Assembly: GCA_964345105.1 (NCBI GenBank)
Contig: CAYFPZ010000036.1
Span: 1 to 37,077 of the forward strand
Direction of reading: 5' to 3'
DNA from: DG-33 sp964345105
GTDB taxonomy: Archaea > Hadarchaeota > Hadarchaeia > Hadarchaeales > Hadarchaeaceae
Length of the DNA: 37,077 bases
Within the stretch, counting starts at the first letter, position 1; each line of letters begins with the position of its first letter. A program made the translations under genes and the position numbers. Positions 1-7,595 of the stretch are shown in pieces. Below the pieces are notes generated by a model that ran no database searches, was not told where the DNA came from, and worked only from the letters and a program-made list of their open reading frames with translations.

Positions 1-155
1 TCTGCGAGAGCTGTGGCGATAATGCTGTCAGTGCCGAGTGGAGCATGGGGCCCGTGAAACTCGATACTTCCCATCGGGAGAATTCCCAAGGAGGCCCCGC
101 GAAGCTGTTCCTTGGCACGAAATCCGGTAACATTAAGGATTTCAACAGGTTCCAT
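1..155 (-). CDS. Creatininase-family amidohydrolase, N-terminal part (cut by window edge)
   Basis: Only the first 51 codons are inside the window, starting with ATG at 155 on the minus strand. The translation contains ILPMGSIEFHGPHAPLGTD, which matches the metal-binding start of the creatininase (creatinine amidohydrolase) family, with the Glu and His ligands in the EFHG stretch and the Asp of LGTD. A GGGTGG stretch lies upstream of the start and could serve as ribosome binding site. In archaea this family includes the ArfB formamide hydrolase of riboflavin/F420 synthesis as well as true creatininase-like proteins. The fragment is too short to choose between them. Confidence 0.8.
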   Translation of the reverse strand, partial: MEPVEILNVTGFRAKEQLRGASLGILPMGSIEFHGPHAPLGTDSIIATALA

Positions 156-253
156 TTTATCCAACCACCCATTTCCACTACTTTGATTTAAGATTGATGC
201 AACCCAGCACAAAATGGCGGGCCCGGCGCGATTCGAACGCGCGATCTGCAGCT

Positions 254-266
254 TTCCTCGCCAAGA
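254..266 (-). other. tRNA-Arg intron 2, 13 nt, canonical position 37/38
   Basis: The intron reads TCTTGGCGAGGAA on the minus strand. Exon loop bases CTTC (32-35) pair with intron GAGG (one G-U pair), leaving three-base bulges TA^T and AA^A. Cutting after the second base of each bulge restores the CTTCTAA loop. At 13 nt it is close to the lower limit for archaeal tRNA introns. Confidence 0.85.
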
Positions 267-274
267 TAGAAGGC

Positions 275-291
275 TTGCGGGTGTTTCCACT
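275..291 (-). other. tRNA-Arg intron 1, 17 nt, non-canonical position 29/30
   Basis: The intron reads AGTGGAAACACCCGCAA on the minus strand. Exon bases GCGG (positions 24-27) pair with intron CCGC. The flanking bulges CA^A and AA^G are each three bases long with the cut after the second base, as the archaeal splicing endonuclease requires. The intron interior is a GTG/CAC stem closed by a GAAA tetraloop. The site lies in the 5' strand of the anticodon stem, not the usual 37/38 position. Confidence 0.85.
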
Positions 292-342
292 TGCCGCCTT
301 ATCCAGCTTGGCCACGGGCCCATGTTGGATTTAGCGTGAGAT

Positions 343-352
343 GATTTAATAC
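343..352 (-). promoter_or_regulatory. TATA-like element for tRNA-Arg
   Basis: On the minus strand the A/T-rich TATTAAATC lies centred about 26 bases upstream of the tRNA 5' end at 321, the normal archaeal TATA spacing. The same short intergenic stretch also precedes the divergent phosphohexomutase gene. Confidence 0.45.
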
Positions 353-377
353 GTGCGATATAATTGTTCATGGTACC

Positions 378-1727
378 ATGCCAAAGCTATTCGGAACCTT
401 CGGCGTTAGGGGCATTGCAAATCAAGAGCTGGTTCCAAAATTAGCTTTCAATCTCGGCCTAGCCTTAGCGACACACTTGGGGGGTAAGGGAAAAATCACG
501 GTTGGGCACGATAATCGCACCTCAAGCGAGATGTTAGAGCATGCCTTAGTCGCTGGCCTAACGGCTGGCGGGTGCGAAGTGCTTAAGCTAGGCCTAACAC
601 CAACACCCGTGCTCTCGTTCGCGACTCGCTATTTCTCGTGTGACGCGGGCGTCATCATCACTGCCTCCCATAACCCGCCCGAGTACAACGGGATCAAGTT
701 CTGGGATAGCGAGGGCGCTGGGTTCGAGCGCAAGCGCGAGCGGGAGATCGAGCGCATCGTTTTCAAAGGTGGAAAGCGGGTGAACTGGCAGCACATCGGC
801 CGCGTAAGCGAGGCAGATCCTCTAGAGCCTTATATCGATGCCATGCGGAAGCGTGTCCCAAAGTTCAAGCGCGGGCTAAAGGTGGTAGTAGATTGCGGTA
901 ATGCTACAGGCAGCGTGGTGACACCTCGTTTGCTGCGAGAGCTGGGATGCAAGGTGGTTTCGCTCAACTGCCAGCTAGACGGCACTTTTCCGGGGCGCAA
1001 GCTCGAGACAGTTCCAGAAAACTTGGGGGAGCTCGCTAAAACAGTCGTCGCCTGCAAGGCAGACTTGGGGATAGCTCACGATGGTGACGCGGATCGAACG
1101 TTGATCGTGGACGAGCGGGGTGAGATTCTCAGCGGCGACCGCGTCTTCGCGCTCGTGGCGTTGCATTACCTTCGCGAGCGGAAGCGTCCCCGAATCGTGA
1201 CCACGGTTGCCACCAGCGCCGTGCTCGATGACGTAGCTTCAAAGCTGGGTGGCGAGATCGCACGCACGCGAGTGGGGGAGCCTGAGATTATCGGAGAATT
1301 TCGAAAGCGGGGTGGCGACATTGGTGGCGAGGAGAACGGTGGAGTGATCTTTCCCGACTGGCTGCTCTGTCGTGAAGGGATAATGACCGCCGTGAAGTTC
1401 GTTGAGCTGCTCGACCACACGGGCATGAAAGTTTCGAAGCTCGACTCCACGTTGCCCCATTACTCACAGATTAAGCAAAGAGCCAAATGCCCGGATGAAT
1501 TTAAGCCTAAAATCCTCAAAGCCCTCGCCAAACGCTTCGCTAAGTACAAACTAGACCGCACCGATGGTCTGCGGGTGATTTTCGATGACGGCTGGCTCTT
1601 GCTCCGGCCCTCGGGGACTGAGCCGATTTTCAGGTGCTTCGCAGAGGCTCGTGATGGGAAACGAGCGGAGGAGCTGGCGAAACTTGGCATGCAGGAATTA
1701 AAAACATGCATCAAAGCAGCAAGGTGA
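378..1727 (+). CDS. glmM: Phosphohexomutase, phosphoglucosamine/phosphomannomutase family
   Basis: A 449-residue alpha-D-phosphohexomutase that interconverts hexose 1- and 6-phosphates. Members supply glucosamine-1-phosphate or mannose-1-phosphate for cell-surface sugar nucleotides. Visible motifs are the catalytic phosphoserine loop TASHNPPEYNG (Ser97), the metal loop GDADR at 236-240, the sugar-binding loop GGEENGG in the middle domain, and the C-terminal phosphate-binding loop RPSGTEP. Length and motif order are normal for the family and all four domains appear complete. The start is ATG at 378. An ATG 8 bases upstream is out of frame. The exact substrate (GlmM or ManB/Pgm) cannot be settled from motifs, so the symbol is tentative. 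It converges with the radical SAM gene downstream. Confidence 0.9.
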   Translation: MPKLFGTFGVRGIANQELVPKLAFNLGLALATHLGGKGKITVGHDNRTSSEMLEHALVAGLTAGGCEVLKLGLTPTPVLSFATRYFSCDAGVIITASHNPPEYNGIKFWDSEGAGFERKREREIERIVFKGGKRVNWQHIGRVSEADPLEPYIDAMRKRVPKFKRGLKVVVDCGNATGSVVTPRLLRELGCKVVSLNCQLDGTFPGRKLETVPENLGELAKTVVACKADLGIAHDGDADRTLIVDERGEILSGDRVFALVALHYLRERKRPRIVTTVATSAVLDDVASKLGGEIARTRVGEPEIIGEFRKRGGDIGGEENGGVIFPDWLLCREGIMTAVKFVELLDHTGMKVSKLDSTLPHYSQIKQRAKCPDEFKPKILKALAKRFAKYKLDRTDGLRVIFDDGWLLLRPSGTEPIFRCFAEARDGKRAEELAKLGMQELKTCIKAAR

Positions 1728-1730
1728 AAT

Positions 1731-2771
1731 TTAAAACCACCCACGCTTGCTCGGCCTGTACTCCCCCACGACGTTGATTTTGGTTCCACACTTCGGGCAC
1801 TGCTTATCTTTTAACTCATAGCGCGTGACACTGAACCCGTAGCGCTCGATTAGCAGCTCACCGCACTTAGGGCAATGGGTGTTGTCCGCCCCATGTCCGG
1901 GGACGTTTCCAATGTAGATATAGTGCAGCCCCTCCTCCTTGGCTATTTTCACCGCTCGCTCAAGCGTTTCCACCGGTGTTTGCGATCGGTCCGTCATTTT
2001 ATAATGGGGGTAGAAGCGACTGAAGTGGGTGGGAACCTCGGGGCCGAGCTTTTCAAAAACCCATTTACAGAATTTTCGGATTTCCTCAGAGCTGTCGTTC
2101 TCACGGGGGATCACCAAATAAGTTACCTCTAGATGAATTCCATGTCCGACCATCCACTCGCAGGCCTCTAGAACTGGTTTGATGCTCGGAACCCCGCATA
2201 TTTTCCTGTAAAAATCATCGTTAAACGCCTTGACATCGACATTGGCTGCGTCAAGATATGGCCCAAGCTCCTGCAGTGCGTCGAGGGTCATGTAGCCGTT
2301 GGTCACGTATACGTTGTAAAGATTCTCGCGGCGCGCTAGTTTTCCTACATCGATAGCATATTCAGTCCAAATTGTTGGCTCGGTGTAAGTATGGGCTATG
2401 CCTTTGCAACCGTAACGCTTGGTCAATTCAATTGTTTGCTCGGGTGGAAGATCCTCGTGAGCGATTTCCTCGACTTTCACCTGCGAGATGGCCCAATTCT
2501 GACAGTGCAGGCACTTGAAATTACAACCCGGGGCCGCGAGGGAAAAAACGCTGGTCCCTGGCCAAAAGTGATAAAGGGGCTTTTTCTCGATGGGGTCGGC
2601 CGCCATCGAAACGATTGAACCGTAAACCAAGGTGTAGAGCTTGCCGTCTTCGTTCTTTCGTGAACGACAGACACCCAACTTGCCGGGAGCTATCACACAC
2701 CTCCATGGGCAAAGCGAGCAACGGACTTTCTTGTCCGGTAATTTCTCCCAAAATTTAGCTAGTTTTTTCAA
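1731..2771 (-). CDS. amrS: AmmeMemoRadiSam-type radical SAM enzyme (PflA-like)
   Basis: Cytosolic [4Fe-4S] enzyme of the PflA-like group widespread in archaea. The radical SAM motif is C-x3-C-x2-C in APGCNFKCLHCQNW. An N-terminal cysteine set (CSLCPWRC, then GVC) and a C-terminal zinc-ribbon-like CPKCG...CPKCG pair (near 1790-1880) frame the barrel, as expected for AmrS. Family partners Memo and AMMECR1 are not in this window, and the substrate is unknown. I chose the TTG start at 2771, giving 346 residues, because GGTGGCGGC lies directly upstream and family members begin close to the KKVRCSLC segment. An ATG at 2843 in frame would add 24 residues with no family resemblance. Confidence 0.85.
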   Translation of the reverse strand: MKKLAKFWEKLPDKKVRCSLCPWRCVIAPGKLGVCRSRKNEDGKLYTLVYGSIVSMAADPIEKKPLYHFWPGTSVFSLAAPGCNFKCLHCQNWAISQVKVEEIAHEDLPPEQTIELTKRYGCKGIAHTYTEPTIWTEYAIDVGKLARRENLYNVYVTNGYMTLDALQELGPYLDAANVDVKAFNDDFYRKICGVPSIKPVLEACEWMVGHGIHLEVTYLVIPRENDSSEEIRKFCKWVFEKLGPEVPTHFSRFYPHYKMTDRSQTPVETLERAVKIAKEEGLHYIYIGNVPGHGADNTHCPKCGELLIERYGFSVTRYELKDKQCPKCGTKINVVGEYRPSKRGWF

Positions 2772-2873
2772 GCCGCCACCAAAGAAAATTAGTCGGTTTA
2801 AGCTTAAAGTTACAGGGGCAATGTTGGGCACCAAACTTTTCATATAGCGGTGGAGATATCAAGTGGGGTCTGG

Positions 2874-3131
2874 ATGGCTGAAAGAGAGAAGGAAATCGGG
2901 TGCAACGTCGAGGAGATTATCAAATCATTTGTTGCAGCGGCGGAGGACCTCCCCAAGCTCAAGGAAACTTACTACAGCCAGGAGACTTACAACGTTTCAC
3001 GTCCTGATGGCGAGCCTTCCCGCGAAGGAGAGCGAACCGAGTTTCGAAAACGTTTCATCTCGATTATGCCGGGAGCGGACGAACAAGGTAACCTCCGGGT
3101 GGAGGTGGCGAAGTGGGTCGAGGAACGATAG
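2874..3131 (+). CDS. gatC: GatC-like subunit of tRNA-dependent amidotransferase
   Basis: A small acidic protein of 85 residues immediately before gatA. Position, size and the C-terminal pattern (FRKRFISIMPGADEQGNLRV, similar to the GatC tail that ends in a valine-rich strand) support GatC, the clamp that holds GatA and GatB together. Similarity is weak and the call leans on context. The ATG at 2874 is preferred over GTG at 2850 because a TATA-like TTTCATATAG at 2838-2847 would place transcription start near 2870. The 3' end overlaps the gatA start by 19 bases. Confidence 0.65.
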   Translation: MAEREKEIGCNVEEIIKSFVAAAEDLPKLKETYYSQETYNVSRPDGEPSREGERTEFRKRFISIMPGADEQGNLRVEVAKWVEER

Positions 3132-4483
3132 AGAAACTTGGGGCAATCCAGCAGGGGGAGCTTTCAGCTACGGAAAACGTGCAGCAAGCACTCAATCGAA
3201 TCAAAGAGTTGGATAAAAAAATAAAGGCGTTCATTGAACTCAACCCAAATTGTCTTGCTGAGGCCGAAGCCATCGACCGCAAGCTCAAGCGTGGGGAACG
3301 AGTGGGAAAGCTGGCCGGCCTCACGATCGGGATAAAATCGAACATAAATGTCAAGGGGCTCCGGGCCACTTGTGCTTCTCGTACCCTAGAAGATTACGTC
3401 TGCCCTTACGATGCCGAGGTCATCCGAAGAGTCCGTGAGGCAGGAGGGATAATAGTGGGTATGAACAATATGGATGAGTTCGCGTGCGGCTCGAGCGGCG
3501 AGACCAGCGCATTTGGTTCGACCGACAACCCTGCTGCACCAGGCCATATCCCAGGGGGTTCGAGCAGCGGTAGTGCCGCAGCGATAGCAGCTGGGATGTG
3601 CGACCTCTGTCTGGGTACGGATACTGGCGGCGCAATTCGGAACCCGGTGAGCCATTGCGGGGTCGTCGGCATCAGACCAACCCAAGGTTTGATACCAGCC
3701 CACGGTTTGATCGAGTTAGCAGTAAGCTTTGATCAGGTCGGGCCGCTAGCGCCAGATGTCTATGGTGCAGCGCTGATGCTTGAGACCATCGCTGGCCACA
3801 ACCCTAACGAGTGCACAAGTTTAGACTCCCCAAGCGTCAACTACTCAGATAAGCTCGGCAACGGCATCGAAAATATTCGTATAGGGACGAGCCCCAAGTT
3901 CAGCGAGCTAACGGATTCCAAAGTTATGAGGGTCATAGATGGCGCTGTCGATAAACTGCACGATCTTGGAGCCGAGGTCGTCGAAGTTGAGCTCCCCAAC
4001 CTCGAAAAAGGTCTGTCAGCATATTACGTGATCATGTTTGCCGAGTTCTTCTCTGCAACGCGCAAGTTCGACGGCCGTAAGTACGGGCGACGCATCGAAG
4101 AAGTCTGTGGTGATGAGGTTCTTAGTAGGATAAAGTGCGGGAACTACATCAGCCGCAAGGATCAGCATGAAAGGTACTACAAACGTGCGCTACAAGTTCG
4201 GACGCTTATGAGACGAGAGTTCGGTGAAGCGTTAAATAAGGTCGACGTTATTGTGGGGCCAACTGTGCCGAAGCTGCCCCATCAGTTGGGCACGAAGTTG
4301 TCCCCGGCCGAGATGTACGCATACGATTACCTGACTTCACCAATCAGCCTCGCTGGCATCTGTGCTGGCGTTATCAAGGCGGGTGAGGCTAGTGGCATCC
4401 CAGTTGGTCTGCAGGTGCAAGGCAAAGTGCTTGGTGAAGAGACCGTATTACGCGTCATGCGTGCCTTGGAGGCGGCGAAATGA
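3113..4483 (+). CDS. gatA: GatA-like amidase subunit, catalytic serine replaced by alanine
   Basis: Amidase-signature protein of 456 residues. In GatCAB it normally hydrolyses glutamine and passes ammonia to GatB to convert Glu-tRNA(Gln) or Asp-tRNA(Asn). The general-base Lys75 (GIKSNI) and the cis-Ser150 (first Ser of PGGSSSGSAAA) are present. The nucleophile, expected as Ser in DTGGSIR, is Ala174 in DTGGAIRNP (codon GCA at 3632-3634). Putative glutamine-binding residues, an Arg in SRIKCGNY and an Asp in MYAYDYL, appear kept. Flanking consensus is also changed (NPVSHCGVVG for QPASFCGVVG). Start GTG at 3113 has GGAGGTG five bases upstream. The stop overlaps the gatB ATG by four bases, so the operon is tightly coupled. 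The protein may be ammonia-dependent, inactive as glutaminase, or specialised. Confidence 0.85.
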   Translation: MGRGTIEKLGAIQQGELSATENVQQALNRIKELDKKIKAFIELNPNCLAEAEAIDRKLKRGERVGKLAGLTIGIKSNINVKGLRATCASRTLEDYVCPYDAEVIRRVREAGGIIVGMNNMDEFACGSSGETSAFGSTDNPAAPGHIPGGSSSGSAAAIAAGMCDLCLGTDTGGAIRNPVSHCGVVGIRPTQGLIPAHGLIELAVSFDQVGPLAPDVYGAALMLETIAGHNPNECTSLDSPSVNYSDKLGNGIENIRIGTSPKFSELTDSKVMRVIDGAVDKLHDLGAEVVEVELPNLEKGLSAYYVIMFAEFFSATRKFDGRKYGRRIEEVCGDEVLSRIKCGNYISRKDQHERYYKRALQVRTLMRREFGEALNKVDVIVGPTVPKLPHQLGTKLSPAEMYAYDYLTSPISLAGICAGVIKAGEASGIPVGLQVQGKVLGEETVLRVMRALEAAK

Positions 4484-5880
4484 AGATGAAAATAGGGTTC
4501 GAGGTTCACGAGCAGCTAGCAACCAAACGCAAACTATGCTGCGATTGCCCAACTGACTACAGGGAGGCTCCCCCAAACACGAATGTATGTCCGATATGCA
4601 CGGCCATGCCCGGTGCCAAGCCGATGCCTCCAAACGTGAGGGCGATTGATGCAGTAATCGAGATTGCGCTGATGCTTGGCTGCGATGTGGTGGTTGATAA
4701 ACCGATCTACATCCAACGCAAGCACTACGATTATCCCGACCTACCCGCTGGTTACCAACACTCGAGCACACCGATTGGCATAAACGGTGAGCTCGTGGGC
4801 ATCAGAATCCGCGAAGTACATCTTGAGGAGGACCCTGGGGCATACGACCCTGTTGCGGGTACTGTAGATTTCAACCGCTGTGGGATACCGCTCGTGGAGA
4901 TAGTGACGGAGCCAGATATGCACTCGCCCGAGGAGGCACGTAGATTCCTAAGACAGTTGATGCTTGTGCTTGATTATTCAGGCAAAGTCAGGCCGGAACC
5001 GGGCACGCTGCGCGCGGACACCAACATTTCGCTTGAGGGTGGAACCCGCGTCGAAATAAAAAATATTAATTCAACTAAGGGGGCCTATCGCGCGGTCAAG
5101 TTTGAGGTCATGCGGCAGAAGGCTTTGATCGAGCGCGGGGCAGCAATCACCTATGAAACGCGTGCTTATCTGGAAAGTCAAATGATTACGATACCCATGC
5201 GAATGAAAGTCGTAGATTTTCATGTTATACCTGATCCTGACATTTTCCCAATCGTAATCGATCGCGCACATGTCGAGACGATCCGAAAGCGCATGGTCGA
5301 GGCACCTCATCAACGCGAGCAGCGATTGGCCAAACAGTATAAAATACCCCAAGCCGCTGCAGAGGTAATCGTCAGCGAACGAGAGCTTGCAGACCTCTTC
5401 GAGGCTGTCGCAAAAGAGGTGGACCCGAAGCTTGTCGCGACTTGGTTCCAGACGAAGCTCAAGAAGGTACTGAACTACATGAAGCTTCGCGCGACGGACT
5501 TGAAGTTCACACACAAACAGCTCGCGGGCCTGCTTCGGATGGTCAAAGCCAAGCGGATAACTCCCGAGCAAGGGGAGCTCGTACTCCGAAAGCTCGTGAA
5601 GCAACCTGCCGAGCCTGAAGAGTTGATCAGGGAACTGGGGTTAGAGCGCCTAGGAAGGGCGGAGCTTAGGGCTGCTGTTATTAGAACAATCGAAGAAAAT
5701 CCAAAAGCTGTAATGGATTATCGCGCTGGCAGAAAAGAAGCTTTGAATTTCTTGGCCGGAAAGGTGATGAAGCTCACGCGGGGGCGAGCTGACCCAAGGG
5801 AAATCCTAAAGTTCCTGCGCGCGAAACTCAAGGAAAAGAAAAAGCGCCGTGTCAGTCGCCGAACAAAGCGTTCAAAATAA
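4480..5880 (+). CDS. gatB: GatB-like amidotransferase subunit
   Basis: A 466-residue GatB homologue, the subunit that binds aminoacyl-tRNA, phosphorylates the misacylated side chain and transfers ammonia. Recognisable are IGFEVHEQL at the start, paired cysteines (CCDC and CPIC) of the zinc site, PDLPAGYQ, HLEEDPG, PLVEIVTEPD and VEIKNINS, then the helical and YqeY-like tail domains. The usual MRSKEEAHDYRYFPEPDLP segment is replaced by MRMKVVDFHVIPDPDIFP, a clear departure from bacterial GatB. The C-terminus is very basic (KEKKKRRVSRRTKRSK). The last 29 bases overlap the end of convergent ftsY. Confidence 0.88.
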   Translation: MKMKIGFEVHEQLATKRKLCCDCPTDYREAPPNTNVCPICTAMPGAKPMPPNVRAIDAVIEIALMLGCDVVVDKPIYIQRKHYDYPDLPAGYQHSSTPIGINGELVGIRIREVHLEEDPGAYDPVAGTVDFNRCGIPLVEIVTEPDMHSPEEARRFLRQLMLVLDYSGKVRPEPGTLRADTNISLEGGTRVEIKNINSTKGAYRAVKFEVMRQKALIERGAAITYETRAYLESQMITIPMRMKVVDFHVIPDPDIFPIVIDRAHVETIRKRMVEAPHQREQRLAKQYKIPQAAAEVIVSERELADLFEAVAKEVDPKLVATWFQTKLKKVLNYMKLRATDLKFTHKQLAGLLRMVKAKRITPEQGELVLRKLVKQPAEPEELIRELGLERLGRAELRAAVIRTIEENPKAVMDYRAGRKEALNFLAGKVMKLTRGRADPREILKFLRAKLKEKKKRRVSRRTKRSK

Positions 5881-6907
5881 TTTCCGGCTTGAACTCGACT
5901 AGATCTTCGTAGCTCTGTCCAGTGCCCAAAAACAGAATCGGTTGTCCCGTCACTTGGGTTATCGAGAGTGCAGCGCCTCCCCGGGCGTCGGCATCCATCT
6001 TGCATAGAATTGAACCATTTATCCCCACAGCTTGGTCAAACGTTCGTGCCTGCTCGACCGCGTCGTTTCCCGTTAGGGCATCCCCCACAAAAATCGTGAG
6101 GTCAGGTTTCGCTACCCGTATGATCTTCCGCATCTCGTCCATGAGGTTGATGTCAGTCTGCATCCGCCCAGCGGTATCGACGAGAACGACATCGAGCCCT
6201 CGAGCCTTTGCATGGGCGATTGCGTCGTAAGCAACAGCCGCTGCATCGGCCCCCCTTCGCTGTTTAATCACCCCAACGCCTACACGCTTAGCATGAATCT
6301 CAAGCTGTTCGATACCAGCCGCGCGGAAGGTGTCCGCAGCCGCGAGTACTGGTTTGTACCCATGTCCGATGAGATATCGTGCCAACTTGGCGATTGTTGT
6401 GGTTTTACCGTGACCGTTGATTCCAACAAAAACTATCACAGCGGGTTCGCCCTTGGCGCGCTTGGCCTCGATGACCTTGAGTAAATCAACCTTTTGCTCG
6501 GTTGTCAGAATTTCTTGAATCGCTTGGCGGAGGACTTCATCCGCGAGTTTCTTGGGGTCCTCCCGTAGTCCCAACTTTCGTCCCGTTAGGCCAGCCTTCA
6601 CGCGCTCGATGACGTGGTCGGCGACTGGCACCGCGACATCGCTCTCGAGCAGACCAACTTGAAGCTCCCAGATGATGTCCTCGACATCCGTTGGGGAGAG
6701 CTCCCTTCGGATGATGCGCTTCACTATCCGCTTCAACGCTTTGCGCGGTTTTCTGGGAGTTGGAACTTTTGAAGGAGCTTCGGGCGGGGTTTCTGGAGGG
6801 ACCTCTGGAATAACTTCGGGCGGCGCTTCTGGTGGTTTCTCGGGTGCCGCCTTCTGACTAATACGTTCCACTACCCGTTTGATTTTCTGCTTTAGTTTCT
6901 CAAACAT
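5852..6907 (-). CDS. ftsY: Signal recognition particle receptor FtsY
   Basis: SRP-type GTPase receptor of 351 residues that docks SRP-ribosome complexes at the membrane. The N-terminal A-region holds a Pro/Glu-rich linker (about residues 22-55). A helical N domain and the G domain follow, with P-loop GINGHGKTTT, DTAGRM, GDALTGND, and CKMDADARGG where the usual guanine-specificity motif is TKxD. Length is typical for archaeal FtsY. It is the last gene of the translation/export operon, 9 bases after prefoldin alpha, and its 3' end overlaps convergent gatB. The SRP54 gene that often follows is absent here. Confidence 0.95.
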   Translation of the reverse strand: MFEKLKQKIKRVVERISQKAAPEKPPEAPPEVIPEVPPETPPEAPSKVPTPRKPRKALKRIVKRIIRRELSPTDVEDIIWELQVGLLESDVAVPVADHVIERVKAGLTGRKLGLREDPKKLADEVLRQAIQEILTTEQKVDLLKVIEAKRAKGEPAVIVFVGINGHGKTTTIAKLARYLIGHGYKPVLAAADTFRAAGIEQLEIHAKRVGVGVIKQRRGADAAAVAYDAIAHAKARGLDVVLVDTAGRMQTDINLMDEMRKIIRVAKPDLTIFVGDALTGNDAVEQARTFDQAVGINGSILCKMDADARGGAALSITQVTGQPILFLGTGQSYEDLVEFKPEIILNALFGD

Positions 6908-6916
6908 CGAGTTCCC

Positions 6917-7360
6917 CTAGGGCTGCGCTTTCCGGGCCTTCTCAAGGATTCTGTCTGCCTCCGGCCTCAGAGCCTCGATGCGCTCCTCTAGCTGCCCTAA
7001 CTCATTACGCGCCTGACCCAGAGCCTGCTCGAGCTCCGCCCTTCTGGCATCGAGCACCTTGAGAGCATCCTCGGAACTGCGCTCTGCAGCCACATTCGCG
7101 CCAAGTCCGGTGATCACCTTTTCCGTTGTTCCGAGCTTGGCGGTGATAAATGAGTCGGAGCCCATGGGCACGAGAATATCAGTTCCTGGTTTAAGCTCCT
7201 TTACCGTCTTTATCGCCTTGGAGGTCATCGAGATTTCGGAAAGCGATGCGGCGAGCATCGAGAGGTGTTGGCGAAGGGCCTCAGCTGTTGCTCGGTAGTC
7301 ACTGAGCTCGCCTAGGATGCGTTGCAGTTTTTCCTGCTCTTCGTCAGTTATCTTTTCCAT
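6917..7360 (-). CDS. pfdA: Prefoldin alpha subunit
   Basis: A 147-residue chaperone subunit. The alpha subunits form the core of the hexameric prefoldin that hands unfolded proteins to the thermosome. Two long coiled-coil helices (about 1-50 and 95-145, with heptads such as LEQALGQARNELGQLEERIEAL) flank a central beta-hairpin segment (PGTDILVPMGSDSFITAKL), the classic alpha-class layout. Position between L18a and ftsY is the conserved archaeal order. Confidence 0.95.
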   Translation of the reverse strand: MEKITDEEQEKLQRILGELSDYRATAEALRQHLSMLAASLSEISMTSKAIKTVKELKPGTDILVPMGSDSFITAKLGTTEKVITGLGANVAAERSSEDALKVLDARRAELEQALGQARNELGQLEERIEALRPEADRILEKARKAQP

Positions 7361-7364
7361 CTTA

Positions 7365-7586
7365 TCATTCCAACATAGCCAGTATTCGAGGATCCTTTAC
7401 TTCCTCGGGTTTAACTTCAACTGTTTCTTCTATATGAATTAAGTTGCGCTTGACTCTGTGCTTGCTCCCGACATCTGAGTAAACCCGCTGGAGAGCTTGC
7501 TCTTTCGAGAGCGCTAGCAGCTCGCGCGTGAAGCGCTGTCGATGGAGACCTTGCTTGAACCAACCCCTAATGCGAAATATTTTCAT
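7365..7586 (-). CDS. rpl18a: Large-subunit ribosomal protein L18a/LX
   Basis: A 73-residue archaeal LX protein (eL20 family) of the 50S subunit. It begins MKIFRIRGWFKQG and includes the conserved RFTRELLALSKEQAL stretch, then KHRVKRNLI. Normal length. It sits 9 bases after the aIF6 stop and 4 bases before prefoldin alpha in one operon. Confidence 0.93.
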   Translation of the reverse strand: MKIFRIRGWFKQGLHRQRFTRELLALSKEQALQRVYSDVGSKHRVKRNLIHIEETVEVKPEEVKDPRILAMLE

Positions 7587-7595
7587 CTAATCACC

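Larger units (their letters stand above)
215..321 (-). tRNA. tRNA-Arg (anticodon UCU) with two introns and encoded CCA
   Basis: Read on the minus strand, the 5' acceptor strand GGGCCCG (321-315) pairs with CGGGCCC (225-219), followed by discriminator G and an encoded CCA. The D-arm has A14, G18G19 and A21 in the usual places. The T-arm is GCGCG-TTCGAAT-CGCGC. A normal anticodon arm forms only after removing 17 nt (275-291, between positions 29 and 30) and 13 nt (254-266, between 37 and 38). Splicing gives stem GCAGC/GCTGC and loop CTTCTAA, so the anticodon is UCU (AGA codons). The mature length is 77 nt with CCA, and G73 fits archaeal tRNA-Arg. Both junctions form canonical bulge-helix-bulge sites. 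Confidence 0.9.

Noticed and set aside
5071..5604. 177-codon minus-strand frame inside gatB
   Set aside because: Fully antisense to a well-supported gene and without motifs.
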